DNA of 64,000 bases from Corydoras sp. C115 (GCA_019802505.1 JAFMOC010000024.1:1681501-1745500), one strand, 5' to 3'. Shown: positions 32,871-45,472, numbered from the stretch's first letter. Notes: a model not told the origin generated them from the sequence alone. Numbers and translations are program-made.

Positions 32871-33172
32871 GGCTGCATGGTGGCTTAGCGTTTAGAATGT
32901 TTGCCTCTCAGGGCTGGGGATCCATGTTAAATCCCAATCTGAGTGGAGTGTCCATGTTCTCCCAGTGTCCGCTTCTTCCTCCAGATTCTCTGGTTTCCAT
33001 CCACAGTCCAAAAACTGTGTAAATGCTCTAAATTACCCCACATAGTGTGTGTTTGTGCGTGTGTCCAGTGATAGTTTGGCACCCTGACCTGGGTGTATCT
33101 ACCCATGGCCCAAAAACGTTCTCCCCTGGATGGGCATGGGGAACCCACCGCGTGACCCTAATAGAGGATTAA
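32871..33172 (+). repeat. Older V-SINE directly downstream
   Basis: GGCTGCATGGTGGCTTAGCG head, worn B box (TGTTAAATCCC), core and 3' part ending AATAGAGGATTAAACAT. The younger copy before it landed at its 5' edge. Confidence 0.8.
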
Positions 33173-33653
33173 ACATATTTCTGCCGTGTGCTTGTGTTCG
33201 TGCAATCTCTCCTTTGGCGGCATGTGATGTTGCAGCTTATAAATGGCACACACCTTCATTGGGGAAGACATGATCTCTAATCAATGTCCATTGCCGATAG
33301 CTACACTTTCTATCTGCTATGCAACGGCTTTTTATATTGCATTTCTGCAAAATAAGATGTTTTTATAGTCATGAAATAGTTATTGACAGGTGAATTAATT
33401 CAGACGGAGGATTATTGAAGGCTTAACTATGAAATACACAACCCGCCATTACCTAAATATAAGATTCCCCTTCACAAAATAGCACTAATCACTCTTCGCC
33501 ACCAATCACTGGTTGCTGCTTGGACCACATAGAGGTTGTAAGACATCTCGAGCCATTTCATGGTGTAATGAATATATGAACCTCTGCAGGCTCCCGAAGA
33601 GTAATTATGTCAAATGTCGTGGTAATTGAAACAACAATGTGGATTTGTATAGG

Positions 33654-33693
<40 letters not shown>

Positions 33694-34560
33694 ATTTATA
33701 AATTGGTTTCCTCTAAATCTAAAATGTATTGTTTGCTTTATATCTGTTACCCAAATCTAGAAAATGTTAACTTTAGGCTAAGTGTATTTATTTCTTTGTT
33801 ATATGGAATTGAAATCTAGTACGAAGGACCATAGTTATTGTCTCCGCCCCACATTTTTTGTTTCACACTGTGAACTAAATTGCAGACTCTTAATCAAAGG
33901 CCTCAAGCATGACATCTAGAGCAATGAGCTGGTGGCTTCTTTATGAAGTCGATCCTTTACCTGCTGTTATCTGTGCCTGACGATGTACTGTATATAGTGC
34001 AGTTGCTCCCTTAACATACAAATGTGCTTGTAAAGATTATTACCACTTCATAACTGTAAGTGAAGATGTTATTTGAGGTTTATAATGGTAACCGAGATCT
34101 ATTTTCTCAAATATTATGTTTGCTCTGAGCAAGCTAGTGTAGTTGGGTTGGAAGAGTTAATATGTTAATTCATAGGAGTCCTAAAACCTATAAAAAGTTA
34201 TTCAAGCTTTGAATATGTTCCCTCTTCAACTTTTCTCCATTTATATCTCATATTCATCATTTTCAAATTAAAGGGGCAGCTGGCCCGTGAATATTAGACT
34301 CTAACGGTCTGCTTGGTGTCAGCAGCAGTGGCATGTGTGTGCACTTTAAGCTGATTTAGCAAGTGCTCATCTGTGGCAATATCATTCATATATTTCAGAA
34401 TTTCTGGACAGTTCAATATCTCAGACATGGGGTGCTCTGTTAGCTATTGACACTGTTCAGAGTAATGTAGAAATTGTAATTGTCAAACATGGTCTTAAAA
34501 AACTGATGATATCTAGAAAATAGTTTTAAAATATGTGTTTTAAATGTCACAATCACAGTA
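33173..34560. other. Low-repeat block with (CA)n
   Basis: A (CA)n tract lies at 33656-33690. Otherwise mixed, moderately AT-rich and free of known repeats. 33700-34500 reads like candidate conserved non-coding DNA, but nothing here proves it. Confidence 0.4.
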
Positions 34561-34574
34561 CTGCCAAAATTAAT

Positions 34575-34660
34575 CTTTTAGTTACATTTACATTTAGATT
34601 TTAGTCATTTAGCAGATGCTTTTAATCGAAATGACTGAAAAATGAGAGAACTTAGTGGTT
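34575..34660 (-). repeat. 3'-tail fragment related to SINE-B
   Basis: ACATTTACATTTAG..CATTTAGCAGATGCTTTTA on plus, the reverse complement of the CTAAATG..AAATGTAAATG tail. Confidence 0.6.
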
Positions 34661-34727
34661 AAGGAAAAACCAGATATACTGTACTGTAATCCATCCATCC
34701 AATATCTTCCACTATTCCGCTAATCCG

Positions 34728-34870
34728 GGGGGGTTCAAGTTCAAATTTAAGTTATTTATTTATATAGTGCTTTTTACAACAGTACATTGTCACAAAGCAG
34801 CTTTACAGAACGAAAAGCCTTTAAACCCCCAAAGAGCAAGCCGAAGCAACAGTGGCAAGAAAAAACGATA
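34728..34870 (+). repeat. Dispersed fish repeat fragment
   Basis: TTATATAGTGCTTTTTACAAC, CACAAAGCAGCTTTACAGAA and AGAGCAAGCCGAAGCAACAG match a second copy at 58612-58745. I know the words as widespread in fish DNA but cannot name the family. Confidence 0.5.
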
Positions 34871-35067
34871 AGCGATAGGCCGATGCCCTGTTCTGGATGT
34901 ATCTACCAAGGACTTCACCCCTAAATTGAAACGGGGACCCCAACCCCCCAGCGACTCTAAAATAGACTTAAGTTGTCAGGTAATAAGATGAGAGTATAAG
35001 ATAACACCATGGTGTGCCTTTTTTAAAATTAAACATACCTTAAATACAATTATTTTTAATTATGGAT

Positions 35068-35417
35068 TGCTTCATTCATTATCTTCTGCTTAATCATCTA
35101 CAAGGGTCATGGGGGGGGGGTTCCTATGCCCATCCATGGGAGAATGTTTCAGGTACTGGGCAGATACACCCAGGACAGGGTGCCAATCTATCGCTGGGCA
35201 CACATTCACTCTCACAGACATACAGTACCCACAAAAACACATTATATGGGGCAATTTAGAGCACTCAGTTGTACCTTAAATCCATGGTTTTGGTCGGAAA
35301 AATCTGGAGGAAACCCATGCGGACACGGGAAGAACATGAAAACGCAGATTGGGATTTGAACCTAAATCCCCAGTGCTGAGGGGCAAATGTGCTAACCACT
35401 AATCCACCGTGCTGCCC
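35068..35417 (-). repeat. Near full-length V-SINE
   Basis: Tail ATTCATTATCTTCTGCTTAA, a G run (35111-35120) in the 3' part, then core and head ending CCACCGTGCTGCCC on plus. The G-run is an expansion of the GGTGGGG site. Confidence 0.85.
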
Positions 35418-35989
35418 AATATTATAGATGTCTAGTAAAACTGGTCTCAGTTTCAGTACTTCACACTTGGCTGTATATTTATACATCTGCTTGAATAATA
35501 CAGTGCAGTGTTTTAGCGAAAGGAAAGGTCCCGGTAGTGGACAGGTTTGGCAGATGTTTTTGTATAAGGGAACTATGCAGTTTTGAAGGACTGTTCACCC
35601 TTTACAGCTGACATTCAGCACTGAAGCTGAGAAATATGACTAGTGAAATAGCGTAGTGCTTGAAAATCGAGGGCCCTTGCACCCCTTTATGAACCAAAGC
35701 CGAACAGCAGTGCTTAAGGTGAAGGGGCCGAGGCAGCAGAAGAGTAATTTAATCGGAGGCTTTACCCAATTCCCCGGGTGGCTGAGTTTAAGAAAGGTCA
35801 TGCGGAGAAACAGGCCCGGCTGACCCCTCTCCCAATTACGAGGGCCGTGGCGGAACATAGCGGAGCGAGTGACAGTCATTTAGCAGCACCTCATCGGAGG
35901 GGAAGGAAGTCGCAGATGGATGATAAGGGAGTAAAAAATGATTTGCCAGGACCTGTTAGCCTGGCCTCAAGCCTCAAGCCCCATCAGAG

Positions 35990-35990
<1 letters not shown>
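35418..35990. other. Low-repeat block, no gene seen
   Basis: Less AT-rich than average, with a short open frame from 35778 that runs into the CT tract. I see no domain and do not call it. Confidence 0.4.

Positions 35991-36032
<42 letters not shown>
35991..36032. repeat. (CT)n microsatellite
   Basis: Almost pure CT repeat; a second CT-rich stretch lies at 36187-36226. The Ser/Leu frames across both are artefacts. Confidence 0.9.
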
Positions 36033-36033
<1 letters not shown>

Positions 36034-36239
36034 TTTACCTCAGTCTCACTTCCTCGCTTGCCAGCTCCCTCTCATGGCCTTCCTGTCACCACACACTCAA
36101 TTTACTCCTGCTCCATCTGTCTGTCCCACTCTTATTTTCTTTTTCTTCTCTCCTTTCTACTCTTCATACCTCTTCTGCTTGGCCTTTCTCTCTCTCTCTC
36201 TCTCTCATTCTCGCTCTCTCTCTCCTGCCCTAGGGCCAC

Positions 36240-36453
36240 GTGACGGCCCTGCATGATTATTGGCGCAATCACTCATGTAACAGGCTGCCCAGCTTTCCGT
36301 GGGGCCTTGCGTATTTGTCACTGTCACTTCCCCCAAGTGCTCCACCATTGTCTTGGAAATTGTATGTGTAAGGCAAGAGATGCCTGTGACCCACTTCGAC
36401 AAGGGAGTCGGCAATGTGAGGGTGCTCATCACTGTGTAAGGGGAAAAAAAGAC

Positions 36454-36486
<33 letters not shown>

Positions 36487-38519
36487 TGGTGTGTTGGGTG
36501 TGGAAAGAGAGAGAGAGAAAAGAAAAAAACAGCAGTTTGATGTGTCCTATTATGTGCCTCGGCTCGAGCCATAAATAATTGTGACAAGTTTTTTGTTACG
36601 CGTGAAAGTCCTTGACTCTGCCTCCTGTTCCAGCGCCTCCTCTCTGGCACAGAGACACTGCCAAACCAACCCCCCCACACGCACACACCTCCTCAGATGA
36701 TAGATGGCACAGTGCAGCAAATGACAACAGGATAGATTTTTAGTTTGTGCTTTGGAAGGGATCAGTAATGGTGCTTTGCTGTACAAAGCAATAAATAGGA
36801 AGGACGAGTCAGGGCAGGGGGGTTACAACGGTGCAGAGGAAAGATTCATGTTTTCATGCTTTCAGTGTGGGAAAGGGATAAGCATCACCGATGCGATGTG
36901 AGATACTAAACATGGACCGCTCATCAGAATTAATCTTCCATATTTTCACAAAAAAACCTTTTAACCTGGCAATAGAACCTTCATATATTGACAGTCACGC
37001 CTTTCTTTTGAAGCATTTCAGTCTTTTGAAGCATTTCAGCAACTCTGGTAAAATCTTGAACCTACGACAGCAAACCGAGCCCTGTTTTTCCTACGCATGT
37101 GCATCCCATCCGCATCCCATTTGTCTTGGAGACTTTTTGCCATGTCATGTCAAAGACAAATCTGTTCGACGCGATTTTGAATATTCATCAATGTAATTAC
37201 AATACGCATGCGTATGCATTGAACTTTACATAATGAGAATGGACAGGAGTGAAATCGCTCCCCCTCTCATTACAAATGGATGTGACTTTTACCTGGTTAG
37301 CTGTGTGGTAATGAAGTGCCATCCACTCGTCTACTGCCAAGTGATGAATCTCCGGGCTTGGTTAAAATACCTACTGTAGATCCTCATTGCCAATTAGACG
37401 ACTGATAGATGACATTATCCGTCAAGTTAATGAGGACAGAGTGACATGTGTGCCTGCTGCAGTGACCAAGCCTTGGGATTTTTGCCTCCATAAGGTAACA
37501 AGAAGCTGGCTTTGGGTGCTTTCGTAATTGAGTATTAAAACATTATTTATTATGTACACACATGTAAAAAAAAAATCAAGCAATCATACTAATTTGACTG
37601 GTGGCATCAATTTCCAGACAAAGCTATTACCTGAAGATTACGTCAGTGAACTGAAATAGGTCTGTCTTTTTCAACTAGTGAATTAAACATCCACTTTGGT
37701 GTAATAAGCCAGGATTAAGTGTTGTCAGTCATCCTTTTGCAAAAGTTCTTGATGGATTCAGTCCACTCACTTACTTATATTGTGAAATGATATATTAGAT
37801 TTACTTTCACTTCGTGACTAGGTGTAACTTCTCTGTTTCTTAACCTTAAACGCATAAAATGAGTGAGATCATTGGTCTTGTACTTTATGGTGCAGGGTGT
37901 ATGATGTGTTTATTTGTTAGCATACACCCTAGTGCATTTAGTATTCCCATTAGGGTTTCCACCCATACCAAAATTCCATAAAACCATGTATTTCGATGAA
38001 TGTCCAATAAAAATCTCTGTTACACAACATGAAAACTAAATCTAACAATAGTATATAAAAGATTTCCCAGATTAGAAAACTTTGTATTGTGAATTTTGTG
38101 TCAAAATGTTTATATTTTTGAAAAATACAGTGTTTAGTGATCATTACATTAATTCCATTATATGCTTTTGATTTGTGCATATTGGTAATAAAATAAATAC
38201 TTTAGTTGATGTTTAAATAAATCTAACAGGATGTTTACATTTTCATATTTAAATTGTAATGGAGTTTTTAGAAATACGAAGTACCATGTAGCTCTTTAGT
38301 CCCGTTATTTATAGAATCGTCCCGTATTTGGCAAATTAATGTTACGCCAAATAACGTTTTTTAGTGATATGTTCCATATTTTCATAAATGTCTAGTAAAC
38401 ACAATAAATCATAGCACTGCTGCTTACACACGACCCATAATAATCTGTGGTGGGCATCTCATTTTCATTTCTGTAAGGTGGCAACTCTAATTCCCATTAA
38501 CAGACTATTAACTATTTTT
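36240..38519. other. Long low-repeat block with (TG)n
   Basis: Only a (TG)n tract (36457-36487) and short A runs are repetitive. 36830-37500 is rich in TAAT/ATTA words and of even composition. No exon can be supported on either strand. The 37950-38500 part is AT-rich. Confidence 0.4.
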
Positions 38520-39150
38520 GGTAATGCTTTTTATGAATCCATAATGCATTATAAGTGCATTTATAACTCTTTATAAAGTACATAAATGTTCATAATCATA
38601 AATTGTTATAACAATTTGACATAAGGCTTTATAACACCAAGTGACAAAATGCATTATAATATGAACTTATTTCAACTTTTGATTCTTTGGATGTTTAGAC
38701 ATTCTTACTTAAAACAAGATGATTACTTTACTTTACTTAAAGTCTGTAAAGAGCATTTATAACCTTTAATAAATCATTATGTACTACTGTGTATGCAGTC
38801 TCTTTCATAAAGGTAATGAATGACAACCCTTTATGCCTGTAAAGAGAGCTTATAAGCTTTTATATACAGGTATGAGCACTTATAAAGTCATTTTCAGGAA
38901 AAGCATTTGTTATACACAAATGTTATAATGCTTTATGTTGCTGGTCTCCATAATAAGTTGATTTACAATACAGAATATATAATGCATTATGTCACTTTGT
39001 GTTATTAAGCCTTATGTCATGTTCTTATAACAAGTGTGGTTATGTACATCTATGGATATTAACAGAGGCTTATGTCAGGTGTTATAAAAAAAAGCTTTAT
39101 GTATGTATCAATAATATGTTATGAATACCAGATTTAGGTAAAATGTTACC
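38520..39150 (+). mobile_element. Full-length foldback MITE
   Basis: It starts GGTAATGCTTTTTATGAATCC and ends GGTAAAATGTTACC. The long arms are inverted copies containing ATAATGCATTATAA and CTTTATAACAC. The centre has GATTCTTTGGATGTTTAG and a GTCTGTAAAGAGC segment. Flanking octamers CTATTTTT and ATATTTTC match at six of eight positions. This is the best uninterrupted copy (631 bp). Confidence 0.8.
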
Positions 39151-40503
39151 ATATTTTCTTGTATTCTACCGTACCTATGAATACAGCCTCAAATTGTTTT
39201 GAAATATGAAATGTACATATTAATATACTGAGAGTTTACATCTGACAGAATGGAACATTACAATACTACAGAAACAACAGCCTCAAGTAAAGACAATCAA
39301 ATTTTTATTAGTGTTCTTTATTATTCACTTTTATTCCTTAGTGGCGAATTGAAGCACATTGCGCTCCTATAATTGGCGTTTCCTGTGCAAAGCCAGCAAC
39401 ACCCAGGCACTTTCTCAGGTGGACACCCTAATTAAACAAACTCACATGAGCATTATGACCAAGGTGATAATTTATGGCATCGCCTTAGATAGTTAAAGTT
39501 GGCTTCCGTAAAAATCCATCATGTACATCACCGGACATTACCGCCCTAATTAAACACCCAAATGCCTGCAGACATCATAAAACCACAACAAAAGAGAAAA
39601 TTACACCTGCCCTTAATAAAGCACTACATCTGCAAGATCAGAGTGTAAAAGAAGGTATTAGAGGTAGAAAAAAAGTAAAAGTTGTCCCTGCACAAATGTA
39701 TGTGCGTGAGTATAATTTATCTATTTTAGAGCAAATATTCCTTACAATGTGGAACTGATTAATTATTTGAAATTTACTGATTACAACCAGCCGAGAAAGT
39801 GGCATTAAAATAATGACTCCTGAGCCTTCTGCAAGATTGTACATTTAGCACTGCAACAACCATTAGGAATAATCTGTCCAATTAAAGGTTGTGTAATTAA
39901 TTAAGTGCACGTTCTGTGAGAAAGACTAGAAGGGAGAATTTATCAAGCCGCTGAAATATGACCTATCTTGTCCAAAAGACTAATATGTTTAAACAAAAGA
40001 TGAAAATTGATGACAACATTATTTGGAACAAAGTGCTCACTGTGCAACTGCAATGCATTTGTACTTGCTTTCAGCATCTTTGCATTGTCCTTACAGAATT
40101 TGTGATGTATTACCCTGGCAGGCTGGCAATAACTTTAGATGGAGGCTGACTTCTGGGCTGCAGAATGGGGATTTGGCTGGGGAATATCAGAGATTTCGAA
40201 AAATGTCCATGAAAGACTGAATTAAAAGTACAGCATCACTTTACCATTTGCTGTCATGTGAGTTGAATGTATTAATTAACTGAACTAAATTGCCACTATT
40301 TGTCCTTCCACTTTAAGATGACATTATGTTATCTTATTAATGTGCCAGAAGCGCAGTGTCGGCTCAATTTTAACATAATAACATTCAGTAGTGTGTAACA
40401 TAGAGTTACACAAGCATCGAAATAGAAAAACTTGTGAATAACTCTTTTATGCCATACATCTACAACTGTGTGCAAAATGATTCACTGACTACATGTGTAT
40501 CTA
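39151..40503. other. Low-repeat block, no gene seen
   Basis: Mixed sequence with several TAATTA words (for example around 39540 and 39890-39905). No repeat family and no exon recognised. Confidence 0.4.
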
Positions 40504-40577
40504 CGAGCATCACAATGGCTTAGTGGTTAGCATGTTCACCTCTCAGCACTGGGGATACAGGGTCGAATGCCAATCCT
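40504..40577 (+). repeat. V-SINE head fragment
   Basis: ATCACAATGGCTTAGTGG and a mutated B box (GGTCGAATGCC), ending at CCAATCC where SINE-C-type sequence follows. Confidence 0.65.
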
Positions 40578-40639
40578 AATGACCTAAGCAGACATAAGCA
40601 TGCCAGAAACATGCCAGGCAAGTGCAGAAGTATAGACAA

Positions 40640-40870
40640 TACACCCACTGGAACACTTAGTAGTTTCCAGCACAGGTGCGCTGGGGTCACAAGCATCTGG
40701 CATGCACATTCTGGGGTCAAGGAACCTACCTCCAATTGCTCCCTGTGTGCCGTGTACAGGGCTGCCCACCTTTCTGGGCATGTGTGATCACTTTACTCAG
40801 TGTGTGTATATATGTGTGTGTTTCATTGCATAGATGGGTTAAATGTGGAGGGCAAATGCCACAGTTTGTA
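40640..40870 (+). repeat. SINE-C fragment
   Basis: Contains CAATTGCTCCCTGTGTGCC, GTGTACAGGGCTGCCCACC, CTGGGCATGTGTGATCAC, GTGT repeats and GATGGGTTAAATGTGGAGG. A minus-strand scrap of the same 3' part lies at 62290-62363. Confidence 0.6.
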
Positions 40871-40879
40871 AAGCACTGT

Positions 40880-41135
40880 AGACAAAATAGATCACTTTAT
40901 CACCCTTTTGAGAATCTTTGGGATGTGCTCAAGAAGATCACCGCAGTGGTCCATGTCTCCATCATAAATACAAGTTCATATGAACAAATGAATGCCACTT
41001 TGTACAGAATTAAATGTGGTGACACTGCAGAGGTTGATAATGCCACTGTGAATGTGTGCCATGATCAAAGCTACAGCAGTCCATCAAAATTTTTAAAGTG
41101 TGTGATCTATTTTTTTTAGCCAGGCAACGTTAGAT
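40880..41135 (+). pseudogene. Tc1/mariner transposase C-terminal remnant
   Basis: The plus-strand frame has PFENLWDVLKKI at about 40900-40935, the conserved segment at the third catalytic acid of Tc1-type transposases (normally ...PIENLWDVL...). It is followed by a worn C-terminus (CHDQSYSSPSKF). The start is missing, and no inverted terminal repeat was found. Confidence 0.6.
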
Positions 41136-41332
41136 AACAGCACACAGACAGGAGAATAGCAGGCAAACAAGCATGTAACAGTCATAGAAGCAATTGATGT
41201 CTACAGACAAAAACTTCCAAACATGTTAATGTTAAGACTGACCTGATATGGTACCCAAACCATTGCAATGATATCAGTTTTAAAGAGTTTTACTACTTGC
41301 GTATTTTATTAACCAAGCTGAAAATTGTGATT
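41136..41332. other. Short spacer
   Basis: No feature seen; may include the worn 3' flank of the Tc1 remnant. Confidence 0.3.
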
Positions 41333-41977
41333 TCTATGAATCTATGAATTTCTAACACTTCATAACATTTGTCATATGCCTTTGTTAATGTACATATATG
41401 TTTATAATCATAATCATGAATTGTTATAACAACTTGGCATAATGCTTTATTACACCAAGTGAAATAAGGCACAATATGAGCTTATTTAAACTTTTGATTC
41501 TTTGGATGTTTAGACATTCAAGCAAAACAAGATGATGACACTTTACTTAAAGTCTGTAAAGAGCATTTATAAGCTTTTATAAGTCTTTATGAACTGCTAT
41601 TTATGCATTCTCTTTCAAAGAGGTAATTAATGACAAAAATTTTACTTTATGCCTGTAAAAAGAGCTTATAAGCTTTTATAAATAGGTATGATCACTTATA
41701 AATTCATTATCAAGAAAGCATTCGATAAACACAAATGTTATAAGCTTTATGTTGCTGGTCTTTATAATAAGTTGATAAACAGTTAAAATATATACAAAGT
41801 AATAATTGATAATTTGTAATGTATTATGTCACTTTGTGTCGTAAAGCCGTATGGCACATTCTTATAATAATTATGTATATCTATGGACATTAACAGAGGC
41901 AATTATGCATACTTTAGAAAGCTTTATAAATATGCTAATAATGCATTATGAATACCGGATTTAGGTTAAGTGTTACC
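41333..41977 (+). mobile_element. Foldback MITE, left terminus worn
   Basis: Arms and centre follow the 38520 copy closely (GATTCTTTGGATGTTTAG, GTAAAGAGCATTTATAAGC). The right end GTTAAGTGTTACC is intact, while the left GGTAACAC is lost. Confidence 0.75.
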
Positions 41978-42814
41978 AAAATTGTTTTAGGTTGACATTC
42001 TGATGTATTTGCAGAAGCCATACTGCAAAAGTATAAGTAAAAGTGAATATTTAATGAATATTTGAACTCGGCCTTATGTGTGATGGCTTGACATTACTCA
42101 CTATTCAAAAAGAAGAAGAAAAAAAGAAAACAGGAAAGCCCCCTGGTGAAACCACAGAACCTGTGATCTCTCCTCCACAGCATTTGTGCCAAAGCCCAGT
42201 GTGTGGGGGCCTAATTCAGTGTGTGGGCATGTGGTTGTGTGTAGGTGTAGGTTGATGGAATGACAGGCATAGGGTGAGCGTCTGAATATTGCCCTGTGTG
42301 GGAAAGCATAATAGGGTGGTTGTGTGAAAGCGCATATTTTGGGGGGTCCAGGATTTGTACACAAAAACGAGCCATTGTTTCATTTACATTTGCAGAATTA
42401 AAATCCTTACCACGCAAATCTTTAATTCAGCCTGACATGCTCATCAGAGTTCTTCCTGAGCCAGCATCCCATATGGCCACAAAGAGCTGGCCAGAACAGC
42501 ACAGTGTCCCAATCCAACACAGGAACACATGTCGGTCAGTGCTCCCAACAGGATGCGACTCGAAGGACATATTGCATGAAGGCACACTGTAAAAAGCAGC
42601 GGCCTCATAAATCAGAAGCACAATCCTGACGTGCCACCCACGCTACTCACGTTAAACAGACATACCATTGTTCCACTGCAGATCTTTGAGCATTGACGTG
42701 TCCTCATTCCTTGCCAGGTTGAGCAATGGTCCTATATTCTAAGTCTGTGCTGCACAGTGCTATAGGATCTGCAATGCATGCACCAGGATATATAAGACGA
42801 AATTACCTGAATAC
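41978..42814. other. Low-repeat block, no gene seen
   Basis: 42100-42640 is less AT-rich with overlapping short frames on both strands and no known domain. Confidence 0.4.
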
Positions 42815-42876
42815 GAAACTGAATGCCCAGCGCTGAAATGCGGATGTTCTAACCACTAAACCACCGTGCCCCCATA
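42815..42876 (-). repeat. V-SINE head fragment
   Basis: GCCCAGCGCTGAAATGCGG and TTCTAACCACTAAACCACCG on plus, reverse complement of the head. Confidence 0.65.
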
Positions 42877-43025
42877 ATATTGTGTAATTATAATTATAAT
42901 TATATAATGATATGCAAAGAGACAGACTAATTAATAATAATTATTATAAATCATCCCATTACTTTCCATGTATGAATATATGAAAAAGTCAATGCTTGTT
43001 TTATTATATTTAGGTTAGAAACTAG

Positions 43026-43783
43026 GGTAACACTAATCCTGTATTCATAATACATTATTAACACCTGTATAAAGCTTTATAAAGTATTCATAATACTTCA
43101 CTTCATAATACTTGTGATAAGCCTTTGTTAATGTCTATAGATGTAAATAACCACACTTATAAAGTGTTATAAGCACACACAATTAGGCTTTATAACACAA
43201 AATGATATAATGCATTATACAGTAAATTATATATTTTAACTGTTTTTAACTTATAATAGAGACCAGCAACATAAAGACTTATACCATTTGTGTTCAACTA
43301 ATTTTTTTTTTTTCCAGAAAATGACTTTATAAGTGCTCATAACTGTTGTCTATACAGACATAAAGTAAAGGGTTTAAAGGCTTACAACACTGTACAGCTG
43401 TTTTGTGACAATGTACTATTGTATAGAGTGCTATATAAATAAAATTAATTACTAAATTGCTGTTGACATTAATTCCCTCTTTATAAGAGACTGCATACAT
43501 AATAGTTCATAATGGCTTATAAAACCTTATAAATGCTCTTTACAGACTTTAACTAAAGTGTGATCATCAATTTAAATAAGTTCATATTTTAATGCATTAT
43601 GTCACTTTGTGTTATAAAGCCTTTTGTCAAATTATTATAACAATTTATGACTATGATTATGAACGTCTTTGTACATTTACAAAGGCTTATGACAAATGTT
43701 ATAAAACCTTATGAATACTTTTTAAAGCTTTATAAATACACTTATTATCCATTATGAAATCCAGATTTATAGAAAGTGTTACC
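43026..43783 (+). mobile_element. Foldback MITE, 758-bp copy
   Basis: GGTAACACTAATCCTG at the left and AGAAAGTGTTACC at the right. The centre is in the opposite order to that of the 38520 copy, i.e. this copy is inserted in the other orientation. A piece near 43380-43445 (CACTGTACAGCTGTTTTGTG) resembles the dispersed repeat at 34728 and is an extra insertion. Confidence 0.8.
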
Positions 43784-44934
43784 GAATCAGATTAACACAA
43801 AAATAACTGTACTGTTAAATTTCAAAAATGCATCTGTTTTGCATCTCATAAATTATATTGAAACTGACAATCAGTTTGATAGTTAACCCTTTTTTGCAAG
43901 ATTATTCATTATCAGGGTGTGAATCAAACATGTCATCCTAGTCGCTGTCATCTATTGTCAAAACACTTCTACTGTCAACAATAAATGCGTGTTGAGACAC
44001 CGTAGCATTACTGGAATGAAGCCTTAATTCTCATTTCTCCAAACGTACACCTAGAAATTCATCTGGAATAAACCGAAAAATCTCAATGTATCAATGGTTT
44101 CATTATAAGGCAGTATGTTTCACATTATACACCCTGTGATTTCTGCTAAAAAAGCCCTCCTGGCCTTTTGGTTGTATGGGAATGGACAGGCACATACGTA
44201 GTATTCCAACTACACCCCTTTAAAAGAAACCAGCATGACAGCTATGGTCCTGAGACAGATAAAGACAGAGAGACCGAATGGGAGAAAGAGAGGAAGAATC
44301 GAGTGCAGATGAAACAGAGAGACAGAGCGAGGGCGGCATAAATCCTTTGTCCTATATAAAAAGAAATACTATCCATGTCAAGGAAAGGTGGGATGCCCTA
44401 AAATGAATGATAACAGACTCATTAAAAATAACGGCCGCCTAAATGATAAATGACCTGCCACACAAGAAGAGCGGCACAAGGCGGCCTCTGCAAATTAAGA
44501 CCGCAGTGCTCTGTTAAAGGTGCCATTTCGCTTGCCCCTCCACCACCAAAATATCAAGCAGCCATGCCATTATTCCCTCTTTATTGCCACCCAGCCAGCA
44601 AGCCATTGGAGATTTAAGGCTAGGGCCCATATTATCAGCCTAGGTTATTTTGTTAATTATCCCAATCCCTGATTTATGTGGCATTGTGGCTTAATTAAAA
44701 AGTGGAATTGCATCAAATTATTATGGGTTTTATATGAGAGCGTAGTTCATTTTTGTGCTTTGTGTTTGTGGAAAGGAACATTCATCTGATTATAAAGATA
44801 TAATAAAAAAAACGAGAATAGAATGGTTGATCACACCCTCTATAAATTTTCAGTTTATGTATAATCAGGAAAGACTTACCTGGTAGTTTAATGTCAGATT
44901 ACTACTATGCAGAACAGTTTGACATGCTTTTTAA

Positions 44935-44935
<1 letters not shown>
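43784..44935. other. Low-repeat block, no gene seen
   Basis: 44130-44770 is of mixed composition with a purine-rich GAGAGA segment (44260-44335). No exon supported. Confidence 0.4.
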
Positions 44936-45029
<94 letters not shown>

Positions 45030-45040
45030 TTACTTTAAAA

Positions 45041-45108
<68 letters not shown>

Positions 45109-45118
45109 TATAAATAAA
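44936..45118. repeat. (AAT)n and (AT)n compound microsatellite
   Basis: AAT repeats to 44994, an A run, (AT)n to 45030, a 13-base break, and (AT)n again to about 45118. Poly-isoleucine and tyrosine frames here are artefacts. Confidence 0.95.
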
Positions 45119-45126
45119 CATATATA

Positions 45127-45472
45127 GGGGCGGCATGGTGGCATAGTGGTTAGCACGTTCGCCTCTCAGCGCTAGGGATTCCCGGTTCGAATCCCCATCT
45201 GGGTGGAGTTTCCATGTTCTCCCCGTGTCCGCGTGGGTTTCCTCCGGGTTCTCCGGTTTCCTCCCACAGTCCAAAAACATGGATCAAGTCAATTGAGTTC
45301 TCCAAATTGCCCCATATAGAGTGTGTTTGAGTGAGTGAGTGTGTGCCCAGCGATGGATTGGTGCCCTGTCCTGGGTGTATCTTCCCACAGCCCGAGACGT
45401 TCTCCCCTGGATGGGCATAGGGAACCCCACCGCGACCCTAATAGAGGATAAAGCGGGTGATAATGAATGAAT
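45127..45472 (+). repeat. Full-length V-SINE
   Basis: All parts present from GGGGCGGCATGGTGG to AATGAATGAAT, including an intact B box GGTTCGAATCC. It sits in AT repeat, so the ATATAT on each side cannot be told apart from a target duplication. Confidence 0.9.

Noticed and set aside
36253..36540. 95-codon frame in a less AT-rich block
   Set aside because: No domain, runs into (TG)n, and an opposing frame of similar length exists.
38520..43783. Regularly repeated palindromic words as a CRISPR array
   Set aside because: The repeats are MITE arms with hundreds of bases between them, in a vertebrate genome; there is no uniform repeat-spacer unit.
44891..45280. Poly-isoleucine and tyrosine frames
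   Set aside because: Produced by AAT and AT repeats.
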